A DNA stretch of 64,000 bases from Bin55 sp965116055 (GCA_965116055.1 OZ220466.1:3038001-3102000), one strand, 5' to 3'; shown: positions 25,147 through 34,128, counted from the first letter of the stretch. Notes: generated by a model not told the origin, from the letters alone. Made by a program: numbers and translations.

Positions 25147-27996
25147 TTAGTCGTCAAGTAATTCGACCGTACCTCGATCGCCATCAATGCTGATCATTTG
25201 ACCGTGCTTGATTCGCTTCGTGCCGTTTCCTACGCCGAGTACCGCCGGGATACCGTACTCTCGCGCAACGATCGAACCGTGCGCCAAGATGCTTCCAACA
25301 TCCGTCACAAGTCCAACCGCGTGGGCAAAAAGCTGCGTCCAAGCAGGCGTGGTCAACGGACTGACTAATATCGAGCCCGGAGCCATCTTTTCGAACTCCG
25401 CAGCACTCGTGACAACCGAAGCAGGTGCCGTTACACGACCAGAACTAACCGGAAATCCTCGCATGATAGACGAATCGGCTTCGTTCTTGATCTGTGTTTC
25501 CTTGAACGCAATGCCATCAATATGGCTTGCTTCCGCAGGTAGGGTACCAGGTGGGTGGTGACGCTTGCGCGCTTCGCGCAACTCTTGACGTTCAGCAGCA
25601 AGAGAGCCGAGTTCCGGTGCAGGTATTGATTGCGAGCATTTCTGGATTGCTTCCTCTAATTCAGCCGTAACGAGGAAGTAGACGTGAGCAGCGTCCTGCA
25701 ACGTGCCGACTGCAACCAATCGATTTCCTAACTCCTGTGCCATGGGCCGCAACACGCCCCACGTATATCCGAACATAAACGCCACTTCCTCACGAATAAA
25801 GTGATATTTACGCGCTAACCACAGCCGAAATCTAAATTGCCAATAAGGCAATCCTTCAAGAAGTTCGGAAATTTCCTTGAATTTTTCTTCGCGCGTAGAT
25901 TGCGTGCGCGCTTCTTGATTGCGTGGATGGTAAGTTCGATCGGCAACCATGGCCTTTAGCGTGGTTATCATCGCTGCAGGATCTTCGCGTTGCGTCGGTT
26001 CGACGAAATCCATGCTATAACCCTGGTGACCATAGGTATCCAGGTAGTCATCAATCAGCCGCATTAACCCGGTCGTGTCGTTACGCGCTTTCAACGAATC
26101 CATGAGAAAACGCACTGGGGTTGCCTGCACGATGAACGCAAGATCTTCATTCTTACGAATTTCTTCCGCTATTTCGAATAGCTTCGCATTAGCCTGCATC
26201 GCCTTGGATTCAATGCCTGATAGAAACTGCCCACTTATGAAGTTTTGATTGGGCAATGTTTCACGCAGAAAGCACTGCAGTTGATCGTCGGTCGATTTCG
26301 CGACGCCGAATGAGTGGCTGGCATTGCTCGACCAGTAATAACCTTCTTCAATACCCATTTCACGAATGCCTTCAAGCATTTCTTCGCTTGTTGCTGTAGC
26401 GGGATCAAGTTTCGACCATTTTTCTCGGATGCTTTGCAGTCGCGGGCAGGTGACATCAAACCACTCACCGGTCTGCCGGTCGTTCCATTCGCTATTGTTG
26501 AACGCAACATAGGTCGGGTTATCGCTCTCAGGCATGGTGAGTTTCACGGCGAAACCTTCCGCCGATTGAGTGGCCTGCCACGCGTCAAACGCGTCCCGGT
26601 CAGGATTCGACAAATCGTCTCGAAATAACTCAACATCGCGCTCGCGTGCAGAGAGATCTCGCTGTCGGGCCTCACGCATCATGCGCTCCATTTCAGATTC
26701 GCTGGGTTTCTTTTTTTCAGTCGATGCAAGTTGCCCTTTCTCCGCGGCTAATTCGGCGATATCAATATCCACATCTTCAACCGGGAGCAAACCTTTTTCA
26801 CGCGCTTGGTTGTGCACCACTGGGAAGTCGAATCGTTGATATGCATACCCATTGACTGTGATAAACATCGGACCGCCGCCAATCATCAGGCTTTTACCTT
26901 TGCGGGTAGACTCCAATCCTTCAGTCAGATAGAGCTCTTCAAACAATGGGCAAATGGGATCGGGCATGTTTTCGACAATTTGCCTGCGCGAGACATAAAC
27001 TGCAGGCTCTGGTACTGTCCACTCAATGTCAACCGGTTGCACAGGGAGATTGGTAATGGGTCGAGCTTGCAACAAGTGAATCTCGTCATCAAAAATTGCC
27101 CATTCAATGTCTTGCGGGACATGGTTGTAAAGTGCGACGACCTTTTCGGTTAGCTGCCAAAGTTCCTCCACCTGCGACGCCGATAGCACGGATGCTGATT
27201 GTCGTTCCTGAGACACTTCCCGACTAGAGGTTCCCTGACCGTCACCTGCATCAATTTGCAATTCTTTTGTACCGATCATTGATTCCTTGATTGAACCGTC
27301 GGCGCGGTTGACGATGTATGTATCCGGCGTGATCTGTCCGCTGACCACGGCTTCACCTAAACCGTAACTTGCATTGATCACTAGTTCCGACCGCTCCCCG
27401 GTGCTTGGATTGGCCGTGAACAGAATGCCGGCAACATCGGCCGGGACGAGCAGTTGCACAACGACCGACATGGCGACTGACTCTTGTGCAATGCCGTTCT
27501 GATGACGATATGCCAATGCTTGAGACGTCCACAAGGACGCCCAGCAGCGTTTCACCGCGGCAACGACTTCGTTATCGCCGCGAATATTCAGATAGGTCTC
27601 CTGTTGCCCTGCGAACGAAAGGTTCGGTAGGTCTTCGGCGTTGGCCGAAGACCTTACCGCGACGGCCAACTGACTATCGTCGAGCTGAACATATGCCGCT
27701 TTGATTTCTTGCGTAATTTCGTCAGAGACCGACGCCGCGTCAAACAGTCCATGGATCGCCTTTGAGGCCGCCTCAAATGACGCTTGGCCATTGTGAAGCG
27801 CCGGTTTAGCATGTGCCAAAATTCGCGGGGTTAGCTTGTTATCTGCGACAAACTGCTTGTAAGCTCGAGTTGTGACGTGGAATCCGCGGGGCACGTGAAA
27901 TCCATGATTCACGAGCTTGGTGAGAGAACGACCTTTACCTCCTAAGAGTTCTAGATCGTCGTTCGATGTCTCGAATCGTTCGATAAATTTGGACAA
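25147..27996 (-). CDS. PEP-synthase-like ATP-dependent phosphotransferase (rifampin-phosphotransferase architecture)
   Basis: A 949-residue protein. The N-terminal PEP/pyruvate-binding ATP-grasp domain (about 1-320) opens LLGGKGRSLTKLVNHGFHVP and contains AVRSSANAEDLPNLSFAGQQET and PQDIEWAI. A long central domain follows (about 330-860, with ENMPDPICPLFEELYL). The C-terminal swivelling domain carries the phospho-histidine H906 in GSILAHGSIVAREYGIPAV. The PEP-binding barrel of true PEP synthase is absent. The order ATP-grasp, middle, swivel is that of rifampin phosphotransferase and relatives, which phosphorylate small molecules. It starts with TTG only 10 bp from an IS insertion site, so its native promoter has been separated. 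It is convergent with ABC exporter system 1. Target unknown. Confidence 0.85.
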   Translation of the reverse strand: MSKFIERFETSNDDLELLGGKGRSLTKLVNHGFHVPRGFHVTTRAYKQFVADNKLTPRILAHAKPALHNGQASFEAASKAIHGLFDAASVSDEITQEIKAAYVQLDDSQLAVAVRSSANAEDLPNLSFAGQQETYLNIRGDNEVVAAVKRCWASLWTSQALAYRHQNGIAQESVAMSVVVQLLVPADVAGILFTANPSTGERSELVINASYGLGEAVVSGQITPDTYIVNRADGSIKESMIGTKELQIDAGDGQGTSSREVSQERQSASVLSASQVEELWQLTEKVVALYNHVPQDIEWAIFDDEIHLLQARPITNLPVQPVDIEWTVPEPAVYVSRRQIVENMPDPICPLFEELYLTEGLESTRKGKSLMIGGGPMFITVNGYAYQRFDFPVVHNQAREKGLLPVEDVDIDIAELAAEKGQLASTEKKKPSESEMERMMREARQRDLSARERDVELFRDDLSNPDRDAFDAWQATQSAEGFAVKLTMPESDNPTYVAFNNSEWNDRQTGEWFDVTCPRLQSIREKWSKLDPATATSEEMLEGIREMGIEEGYYWSSNASHSFGVAKSTDDQLQCFLRETLPNQNFISGQFLSGIESKAMQANAKLFEIAEEIRKNEDLAFIVQATPVRFLMDSLKARNDTTGLMRLIDDYLDTYGHQGYSMDFVEPTQREDPAAMITTLKAMVADRTYHPRNQEARTQSTREEKFKEISELLEGLPYWQFRFRLWLARKYHFIREEVAFMFGYTWGVLRPMAQELGNRLVAVGTLQDAAHVYFLVTAELEEAIQKCSQSIPAPELGSLAAERQELREARKRHHPPGTLPAEASHIDGIAFKETQIKNEADSSIMRGFPVSSGRVTAPASVVTSAAEFEKMAPGSILVSPLTTPAWTQLFAHAVGLVTDVGSILAHGSIVAREYGIPAVLGVGNGTKRIKHGQMISIDGDRGTVELLDD

Positions 27997-28009
27997 TGAC
28001 CTTACCTAG

Positions 28010-29594
28010 GAGCCTGCGCCGTAGAAACTGAATACGGGATAATACACATATAGCGCATGGAGTCTTCGAGATGCCGACGACGTTTCGCCCGTATTGTCCG
28101 GATCAACGTATGTTGTTGCCGCCGGATCTAAAGGATTGGCTGCCGGAGGGTCATTTGGCGCACCATGTCAGCGATCTGGTGGACGGTTTGGATTTGAGTG
28201 CGTTGTATGCGCCGTATGAAGGCGATGGTCGTCGCAAGTCGCCCTACGAACCGCGCATGATGTTGAAGGTGCTGATCTACGGGTATGCGACGAGCACGTT
28301 TTCCTCCCGCGGTCTGGCGCGCAAGATGGAGGAAGACGTGGCGTATCGGTTCCTGGGGGCGGGGAACTTTCCGAACCATCGGACGATCTGCGAGTTCCGC
28401 CACCGTCATCTGGCGGACTTCAAGCGGCTGTTTGTGGAGGTGGTGCGGTTGGCGTCCGAGTTGGGCGTGGCGAACTTTGGCAAGTTGGCGATTGACGGGA
28501 CCAAGGTGCGTGCGAACGCATCCAAACGGAAGGCGATGAGTTACGCGCGCATGCAGGAGGAAGAACGTCGTTTACAGGCGGAGATCGAGTTGTTGCTGGA
28601 GCAGGCGCAAACCGTTGACGAGGCGGAGGACGAACGTTGGGGTCCGGCGTCTCGGGGCGACGAGTTGCCGGCTGAATTGCGTCGTCGCGAGGATCGGTTG
28701 GACGCGATCCGGGAAGCGAAGGCTCGTCTTGAGGCGCGTGCGCGTGAGGCGGATGAGGCGCGTGGTCGGCAGCCCGGGGACGAAGAGCGCGACCCGACGC
28801 GTGGGCGTGGCAACAAGCGTGCGTATGGGGAGCCGGAGGAGAAGTCGCAGGACAATTTCACCGACCCGGAAAGTCGCATCATGAAGACCTCGACGGAAGG
28901 CTTCCAACAGTGCTACAACGCCCAGGTGGCGGTGGATGGCGAGCACCAGATGATCGTCTCGGCGGAGGTGTCGTCGAATCCTAACGACCAGGGGCAATTG
29001 ACCAAGCCGTTGGATGCATTGCAAGCGGTTCATGGCAAGCGTCCGGAGACGGTGCTGGCCGATGCGGGTTATTGCAACGAGGCGGATCTCGAGGAACTGG
29101 AGGCGCGTGGGGTGGACGGCTATGTGGCGTTGGGTCGAGAGGGCCGGCGCCAGGCCGCGGTTGACGCGCGCAAGTATCCGGCGCGGGCACGCATGGCAAA
29201 AAAGCTGGCGACCAAGGCTGGCCGTGCGCAATATGCTGAGCGTAAATGGCTTGTCGAGGCGCCGATCGGATGGATCAAGCAAGCACTAGGATTTCGACGG
29301 TTCAGCCTGCGTGGGCTTGACAACGTGCGCGGCGAGTGGGACTTGGTGTGCCTGGCGTTGAATATCAAGCGGATGCGTGGATGTCTTGCAGCCACATGAC
29401 CGGGATTGACCTGGATGCGTCGACTATGGGGCTCATCAAGGGCTGATTTTAGGGTCCAAGGCCGATTCAGGCTGCTTTGAGGCGCCGGATCACCATGCCC
29501 TGGCCTGAAGCCTGACGATGCTCGCACAAAGATGTCGCATGTCTGCGACTCCGGACGATTCACCAAGTCGCATGCTTTCTTACAGCGCAGGCTC
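28010..29594 (+). mobile_element. IS1182-family insertion sequence, apparently complete
   Basis: 1585 bp. The left terminal repeat GAGCCTGCGCCGTA (28010-28023) and right TACAGCGCAGGCTC (29581-29594) match as inverted repeats with one mismatch in 14. Both ends are flanked by CTAG (28006-28009 and 29595-29598), a likely target duplication. One intact transposase gene lies inside. The transposase has a clearly more G+C-rich codon use than the neighbours, suggesting recent arrival. It landed 10 bp before the start codon of the phosphotransferase gene. Confidence 0.9.
28071..29399 (+). CDS. IS1182-family transposase
   Basis: A 442-residue DDE transposase. The N-terminal part has the family opening RPYCPDQRMLLPPDLKDWL, then PRMMLKVLIYGYATSTFSSR and FPNHRTICEFRHRHL. 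The first catalytic Asp is in LAIDGTKVRANASKRKAMSY. A long Arg/Glu-rich helical linker (about 165-260) leads to the second Asp region (VLADAGYCNEADLEEL). The last acidic region is near KWLVEAPIGWIKQALGFRRF. All parts are present with no frameshift, so the element may be active. Several long open frames on the opposite strand are shadows of its G+C-rich codons. Confidence 0.93.
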   Translation: MPTTFRPYCPDQRMLLPPDLKDWLPEGHLAHHVSDLVDGLDLSALYAPYEGDGRRKSPYEPRMMLKVLIYGYATSTFSSRGLARKMEEDVAYRFLGAGNFPNHRTICEFRHRHLADFKRLFVEVVRLASELGVANFGKLAIDGTKVRANASKRKAMSYARMQEEERRLQAEIELLLEQAQTVDEAEDERWGPASRGDELPAELRRREDRLDAIREAKARLEARAREADEARGRQPGDEERDPTRGRGNKRAYGEPEEKSQDNFTDPESRIMKTSTEGFQQCYNAQVAVDGEHQMIVSAEVSSNPNDQGQLTKPLDALQAVHGKRPETVLADAGYCNEADLEELEARGVDGYVALGREGRRQAAVDARKYPARARMAKKLATKAGRAQYAERKWLVEAPIGWIKQALGFRRFSLRGLDNVRGEWDLVCLALNIKRMRGCLAAT

Positions 29595-29598
29595 CTAG

Positions 29599-29703
29599 GG
29601 CAAAATTAGTAAAATATATCTTCATATAGATATGATTAAGAAAAAAATCTATATGTAGAACAAACACGATAATACATCCTATTTTCTGAGTGCCAAATCG
29701 TCC
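29599..29703. other. AT-rich segment right of the IS with a 9-bp inverted repeat
   Basis: Strongly AT-rich (ATATATCTTCATATAG and similar). CATATAGAT and ATCTATATG form a perfect 9-bp inverted repeat around positions 29622-29654. Before the IS arrived this DNA lay directly upstream of the phosphotransferase gene, so it may be that gene's original promoter region. No gene seen. Confidence 0.45.
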
Positions 29704-29721
29704 TACGGCTCAGGCTCCTAG
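29704..29721. repeat. Second copy of the IS right-end sequence outside the element
   Basis: TACGGCTCAGGCTCCTAG differs from the true right end plus target site (TACAGCGCAGGCTCCTAG, 29581-29598) at two of 18 positions. It stands 105 bp beyond the IS with no transposase beside it. It could be the scar of an earlier related element or a solo terminal repeat. Confidence 0.7.
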
Positions 29722-29748
29722 TGAATAAGTAGAGGGGGACTTTCCCTG

Positions 29749-29874
29749 TTGGAGTATTCGATTTTAGAAGCCCGCGATCAACTTCATAGCACACTGGAAG
29801 CCAGCCAATTGAATATCAACCTGCCGCAGCTATCCACTCGTTCGGACACACTAGCCGGTTCCGTACTCCTATGA
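29749..29874 (+). CDS. Possible 41-residue leader ORF coupled to the metallophosphoesterase
   Basis: A short frame starting with TTG, preceded by a G-rich ribosome-like site (AGAGGGGG, 29731-29738). It reads LEYSILEARDQLHSTL near the start, and its TGA overlaps the ATG of the next gene (ATGA). The overlap suggests translational coupling. No family recognised. It could be the tail of a gene lost in the rearrangement next to the IS. Confidence 0.35.
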   Translation: MEYSILEARDQLHSTLEASQLNINLPQLSTRSDTLAGSVLL

Positions 29875-30620
29875 AGTCACTTGTTTTCGGCGACATCCAT
29901 GGCAATGCAACAGCGTTAAAAGCTGTGTTAGAAAAGGAGTGTGATTTCGACTCCGTGGTGTTTTTAGGCGACGCCCTTTCGCCAGGCCCGCAACCTAATG
30001 AAACCGCTGAATTGTTGAGCGGTTTAACAGGCTTGTTCATTCAAGGTAATCATGAAAAGGTGATGCTCAATCCCAACCTGACGGCGAATTGGCCAGATGG
30101 CTTCAAAGCCCTTATGGATTGGATCTACAAAGAAGTCGACCACGCCAGTTACGAGTTGTTGGCTTCTTTCAATCAGCCAGGCGAATACGAGCTTCAACAC
30201 AAGCGCTTCGTCCTAGCTCATGGCGATGAAAACCCAACCACACGACACGTGCTGCCCAAGGCGCCCGCCAGCGACTTCGCACCGCTCGCACATGGCAATT
30301 CACAATCGCCCGTCCTCTTCGGCCATTCGCATGTGCAGTTTCAATGCCATATTGGCTCGCAGAACTTCATTAATCCAGGCAGCGTTGGTCAAAATCGCTG
30401 TGGAACCGTTGCGGCTTGCTATGGGTTATTAGTAGATGGTAACTACACGGCACACCATGTGCGCTACGATCCGACGCCGTGGCAAGATGCGGTAGACCGC
30501 ATCCCGGCATTGCAGGAACATAGCGAATTCGGCGCCTGGTTCAAACAACAAACATTAACTGGTTTCGCCAACGGCGCTGTCGAACCCTGGCTTAGTTACG
30601 GTAAGTTAGGTTATTTATGA
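29871..30620 (+). CDS. Metallophosphoesterase (calcineurin-like)
   Basis: A 249-residue protein with the metal-ligand blocks of the family in order: GDIHGN (residues 7-12), GDALSPGP (about 37-44), GNHEK (about 63-67), LAHGDENP (about 114) and FGHSHVQF (about 150). It resembles the YfcE/ApaH-like phosphodiesterase group; the substrate may be a cyclic nucleotide, a nucleotide or a phosphoester. It is convergent with the mini-propeller genes and lies in the accessory region between the two exporter systems. Confidence 0.85.
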   Translation: MKSLVFGDIHGNATALKAVLEKECDFDSVVFLGDALSPGPQPNETAELLSGLTGLFIQGNHEKVMLNPNLTANWPDGFKALMDWIYKEVDHASYELLASFNQPGEYELQHKRFVLAHGDENPTTRHVLPKAPASDFAPLAHGNSQSPVLFGHSHVQFQCHIGSQNFINPGSVGQNRCGTVAACYGLLVDGNYTAHHVRYDPTPWQDAVDRIPALQEHSEFGAWFKQQTLTGFANGAVEPWLSYGKLGYL

Positions 30621-30681
30621 GCTCGCAAACGCCAATATAAAGAGAGGTAAGTGCTCAAATCCAGTTCGCGTTGCCTAACGC

Positions 30682-31041
30682 TTACCCGCTGGCTCCCGCT
30701 ACCGCACCCCCAGCAGCTACTGCCGTAGCCGTTGCGGCCATGGCGGCTTGTTGTTGCGTGACGACACTCAAGGTAGCTACCGCGCTTTGGCCTGGCGTGC
30801 CCATAACACATGTACCGAAGCCCAGTTTTGGTAGATTATTCACCCAATAGATATCACCATTTATCCAGTTCAACGAATAGATATACCCACTGGAAGCAGC
30901 GAAAACTCCCTCCCCATCGCGACATATGTTTACGAGACCAGATCCTTTTAGAGATTTCCGCCAAAGTTCTACGCCATCGGATTTTCTAATGCACACTACG
31001 TGACCTTTGATACCTACCAACAAGACTGAGTTTGGCTTCAT
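30682..31041 (-). CDS. Mini PQQ-propeller repeat protein with Ala/Gly-rich tail (copy 2)
   Basis: 119 residues. Two PQQ-like blades are visible: VVCIRKSDGVELWRKSLKG and YIYSLNWINGDIYWVNNLP, with Trp at the blade corners. A full propeller needs six to eight blades, so this is a fragment-sized protein. The C-terminal third is unusual: QQQAAMAATATAVAAGGAVAG, almost only Ala, Thr, Val and Gly, which could enter a membrane. It overlaps the paralogous gene upstream (31038-31041, ATGA) and is probably the last gene of an operon with the CmcJ-like oxygenase. Function unknown. Confidence 0.65.
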   Translation of the reverse strand: MKPNSVLLVGIKGHVVCIRKSDGVELWRKSLKGSGLVNICRDGEGVFAASSGYIYSLNWINGDIYWVNNLPKLGFGTCVMGTPGQSAVATLSVVTQQQAAMAATATAVAAGGAVAGASG

Positions 31042-31322
31042 GTGCCTTCACCGTCATCAATAGCTGTAGCTATTAGGGCTGCCCCGTGACCAAGCTTCGG
31101 CAGTTTGTTAGTCCATAGGATCGTCCCTGTTTTCGGATCTAATCTATACAGTTCCCCTGCTGAACTTGCATAGAGTCCGTCGCGTTCAACCGCTATCGTC
31201 ACAAGCGTCGAAGGTCGTTTCGGTAATTTCGTACGCCAGACTTCGAGTCCGTCCGACTTCCTGATGCGCACTACACAGTCACGAATCGCAATGAATAAAT
31301 CATCCTCTAACATTGACTTCAA
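31038..31322 (-). CDS. Mini PQQ-propeller repeat protein (copy 1)
   Basis: 94 residues and a clear paralogue of the downstream neighbour: shared patterns are VRIRKSDGLEVWRTKL, LYRLDPKTGTILWTNKLPKLG and the final KLG-HG block. Only two PQQ-like blades are present. It lacks the Ala-rich tail of copy 2 and has no signal peptide. It starts 59 bp after the stop of the CmcJ-like oxygenase gene, on the same strand. Confidence 0.65.
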   Translation of the reverse strand: MKSMLEDDLFIAIRDCVVRIRKSDGLEVWRTKLPKRPSTLVTIAVERDGLYASSAGELYRLDPKTGTILWTNKLPKLGHGAALIATAIDDGEGT

Positions 31323-31381
31323 GTGCCATAGGAATAGAAGATCGCATTGTAAATTTCAGTTTGGTCGTTAAGCGGCCGTTG

Positions 31382-32410
31382 CTAACGATTGGGCGGCGGT
31401 ACATAGTTTTCAATAGGACCGTGCCACCAGTTGCTTTTCGTTCCATCGCGATAGATGCTGGATATTTGAGACTTATACCGCGCAACGCGCGCTGCCTTGT
31501 TCTCCTCTTTTTCAAACACCGCCTGCATGCGTACCTCAATGGTGTATCGCATGGGTGCCTCAGGCGGGGTGTTTGGATCGACCGCAGCGCTATGAAATAC
31601 CGTGCGCAAATTCAACGCCTCTTCTCGCGTATCGTATTGGCGGAAGATTAGCAACTCGTCTGCTGACATGTTGGGGTAGTAATACCAACGCTGCATGGGT
31701 GAATGAACCACTCGTTGATCCACCACTTTGTAGTACTGCTTGATATTGCCCGTCGCAGTTCCGTCGCCAAAAACAATGTCATCGGGATCAACCGAACGCA
31801 TGTCGCATACCGCAAGTGGCGCCATAAATACCAACTCGCCTTTTTTAACGCTACGCCACAGATTCAAGCTTTGAAAATGCCTTTCGTCAGGCACGATTTT
31901 TGCGAAAGCCTTTTCAACTGCGGCGCACATATCCGAGTGAATGCCCATACCGTAACCACCGCCGCTACCGTTAGGTGTAGGTTTTACGCCACGCTTTCCT
32001 GATTGACCACCAAAACCGTTGCGATATTCGTGGCCACCGCCTCGAACTTCAAAGCATCCCGTGATCCGTTGAACGACTTCGCGACAGTGTGCATAGTACG
32101 ACGTGGCAACCGTATCAGTGTTCATCAAATCCAGGTCGCATGGGGCATGCACGAGCTGGAAGCCGTGCGAGGTTAAAGTTGGCGCCGGATCTAGTAGACG
32201 TGCATTGTGAATTCTGACACGATGAGTTTGGCTGGTTGTGTTCAGTTCAGCAGGATCCTTAGCCGAGTACTGATTCGGTACTCGAAACCCTCTGTGCAGA
32301 GCATTTGCAAAATGCAATTTCGTTTCAAAGGAATCCGATGCATCAAGCGGTTGAAGTACGTTGAACACCTTTTTGGCCACCTTGAAACGGCGATTAAAAG
32401 ATCGCAACAT
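31382..32410 (-). CDS. CmcJ/NvfI (AsaB)-like putative Fe(II)/2-oxoglutarate oxygenase
   Basis: A 342-residue protein with the family pattern LNLWRSVK...PLAVCDMRSVDPDD and RWYYYPNMSADELLIFRQYD. Candidate iron ligands are an HxD in GMGIHSDM (about residue 180) and a distal His in TVFHSAAVDP (about 283), followed by the Arg-containing strand RYTIEVR. Family members hydroxylate or desaturate small molecules in natural-product pathways (cephamycin CmcJ, fungal AsaB/NvfI). It leads an apparent operon with the two mini-propeller genes. Substrate unknown. Confidence 0.78.
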   Translation of the reverse strand: MLRSFNRRFKVAKKVFNVLQPLDASDSFETKLHFANALHRGFRVPNQYSAKDPAELNTTSQTHRVRIHNARLLDPAPTLTSHGFQLVHAPCDLDLMNTDTVATSYYAHCREVVQRITGCFEVRGGGHEYRNGFGGQSGKRGVKPTPNGSGGGYGMGIHSDMCAAVEKAFAKIVPDERHFQSLNLWRSVKKGELVFMAPLAVCDMRSVDPDDIVFGDGTATGNIKQYYKVVDQRVVHSPMQRWYYYPNMSADELLIFRQYDTREEALNLRTVFHSAAVDPNTPPEAPMRYTIEVRMQAVFEKEENKAARVARYKSQISSIYRDGTKSNWWHGPIENYVPPPNR

Positions 32411-32761
32411 TTTATGCGCCTAGACCTATAACGAACGCTGTAGTGCTATACGGAAATCAGAAAAACGCAAGCTCAATACTGTCGCGTGCAATATGAGTCA
32501 GCTGGTCGGACAAAGAACTAGGCATCTTGTTGGTGAACTGGTTCGAAACAAGATGGACCAACTGGAGCGAAGAAGGCTGTCGGAAAGTACAGAATTCGCT
32601 TGCTTTAGCCCCTTTACTCAATGTAACTCATTGAAATATAACAATATGAAAGCTTCGACCTTCATTAAGTCAAGATAACTGAGTGATTCTCCGACAGGTT
32701 CAAGATGATTTAAATCCAGCAGCTAACACAAGTCGGATCTACGCCAGTCGAACGACTCTTC
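32411..32761. other. Intergenic region with a diverged repeat element
   Basis: 350 bp between two oxygenase genes. A 9-bp inverted repeat CATCTTGTT/AACAAGATG (32523-32531 and 32547-32555) could form a hairpin. From 32577 to about 32690 the DNA resembles the flanks of the AAA ATPase gene: CTGTCGGAAAGTACAGA matches the left flank at 34229, the core CATTGAAATATAACAA (32629-32644) is shared exactly, and the following stretch matches the right flank in reverse. No gene is convincing. Confidence 0.6.
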
Positions 32762-33877
32762 TCACGAACCTTGAACAAACTCGCGATTGGACATATACCC
32801 CTGGTCTTGCGCCCATGCAGGCGTCACGATACCTTGAGTAGCGAATGCCTGCATTTCTTCTCGAAGTAGCTCGTTTTGCATGCTTCTCTCCTCTACGTTA
32901 CGAAATGGTCCTGGTTTATAGGCTTGCATGCCACGTTTCGACTCAAACGGGCAACGGTCCATCCCTAGCGCATGTAACGTGGCCAGCTCGACGAGTGAAA
33001 AACTGTCATTCGGTTCCCGGTCAAAGCTCATACATTTTCTCAAAACAGGGGCCATATTGGCAATAAACCTGGGCCGGCTCGAAGAATTAATACTCACGCG
33101 ATGCAACATAAAAGGATGCAACAGCGCCATGTCTCCTGCCTCGCCAGTCAATTCGGTAAAAGTCTCACAGCAGTCGACTAGGCCAGGTATCAAATAACCG
33201 GCACCTTGCACGCTATCGGGGTGAAGTCCCGCAAGCGAATCCCGTAACATCCGCGCGACGGGTGCGATTGAATCTACTATGAGAAAGGTCCCGCCACTAC
33301 GTTCCTGAATATCAGTGTACAAAGGTACCGTAACCAGTGCCTGTTCCGGCGAGTTGAGAAAGTGGCGAAAATGCCAACCGTCCTTATGCCAACCTGGTTG
33401 CTGCGGCGCGGGCGGTTGCCAACTCAGATCATCCTCAATACCAAGGTTGCTCACGACACCCTCACCCCACATCAACTGTTCGCCGTCGTCTGGGAAACGT
33501 TCCGGACCACCGACAAGGTCGGCCTGAGCAAAGAAGGCTCGCGGCGCAAGCGATTTGAGGCGGTGGAGTTTGTTTGAACCTTTTAGACGCGCGTACCCCG
33601 TAGGACTACCGGATCCAGATTGACGACACGACCATGTCGAAGGGTCGTTACGGTTGACACCGTGGATGTTCTCAAGCTCCAGCCAAGCTTGCTCCGCCAC
33701 GTGCAACGCGTGATCTCTGGAGAAGGCCTTCTTAATAAGCACGAAGCCGTTTGTGATAAAGAACTCAGCTTCTTCGTGCGTAATGACCGCACATTTAGAC
33801 ACCGTTTTGGCAAATGCCTCTTCGAATGCGGCGGATTTGAAATTCACTTGCCTAGCCAGCTCTACGTACTTTCGCAC
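32762..33877 (-). CDS. Phytanoyl-CoA dioxygenase (PhyH)-family protein
   Basis: A 371-residue oxygenase. The fold opens with FFITNGFVLIKKAFSRDHA. The proximal metal motif HxD is in WHKDGWHFRHF (about residue 170). The distal His and the 2-oxoglutarate Arg are in HPFMLHRVSINSSSRPRF. A long N-terminal section (1-40) precedes the usual start of the domain. PhyH enzymes hydroxylate or halogenate lipids and natural products with Fe(II) and 2-oxoglutarate. The gene lies upstream of the CmcJ-like gene on the same strand, with a repeat-bearing gap between. Substrate unknown. Confidence 0.83.
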   Translation of the reverse strand: MRKYVELARQVNFKSAAFEEAFAKTVSKCAVITHEEAEFFITNGFVLIKKAFSRDHALHVAEQAWLELENIHGVNRNDPSTWSCRQSGSGSPTGYARLKGSNKLHRLKSLAPRAFFAQADLVGGPERFPDDGEQLMWGEGVVSNLGIEDDLSWQPPAPQQPGWHKDGWHFRHFLNSPEQALVTVPLYTDIQERSGGTFLIVDSIAPVARMLRDSLAGLHPDSVQGAGYLIPGLVDCCETFTELTGEAGDMALLHPFMLHRVSINSSSRPRFIANMAPVLRKCMSFDREPNDSFSLVELATLHALGMDRCPFESKRGMQAYKPGPFRNVEERSMQNELLREEMQAFATQGIVTPAWAQDQGYMSNREFVQGS

Positions 33878-34128
33878 TCAAACATCTTCCTCCTTGATTA
33901 ATGCAATGTTAATCCGATGCTTCTTGCCGAGAGGTTGACGTAGTTGATCAGTCCAGTCGGGACTTTCAAGAATGGCACCTGAGCAACATGCTCGCCTTAG
34001 CACTATAGCATAGCTGAATATTTCACAAAAGGCTGGGAGTACTTTTAAACCCTGACTCTACGGAGCGGATAACCTAAATTTATGAACCTTACCAAGATAT
34101 TCAACCAGTCAATGATCTCTCGATAAAC

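Noticed and set aside
25147..27996. Pyruvate phosphate dikinase or true PEP synthase
   Set aside because: The C-terminal PEP/pyruvate barrel is missing and the swivelling domain ends the protein.
28572..29282. Long - strand open frame inside the transposase gene
   Set aside because: It is a shadow of the G+C-rich transposase codons; the product has no domain and no ribosome site.
31300..31651. Small frames around the start of the mini-propeller operon
   Set aside because: Shadows of the CmcJ-like oxygenase gene and the short gap next to it.
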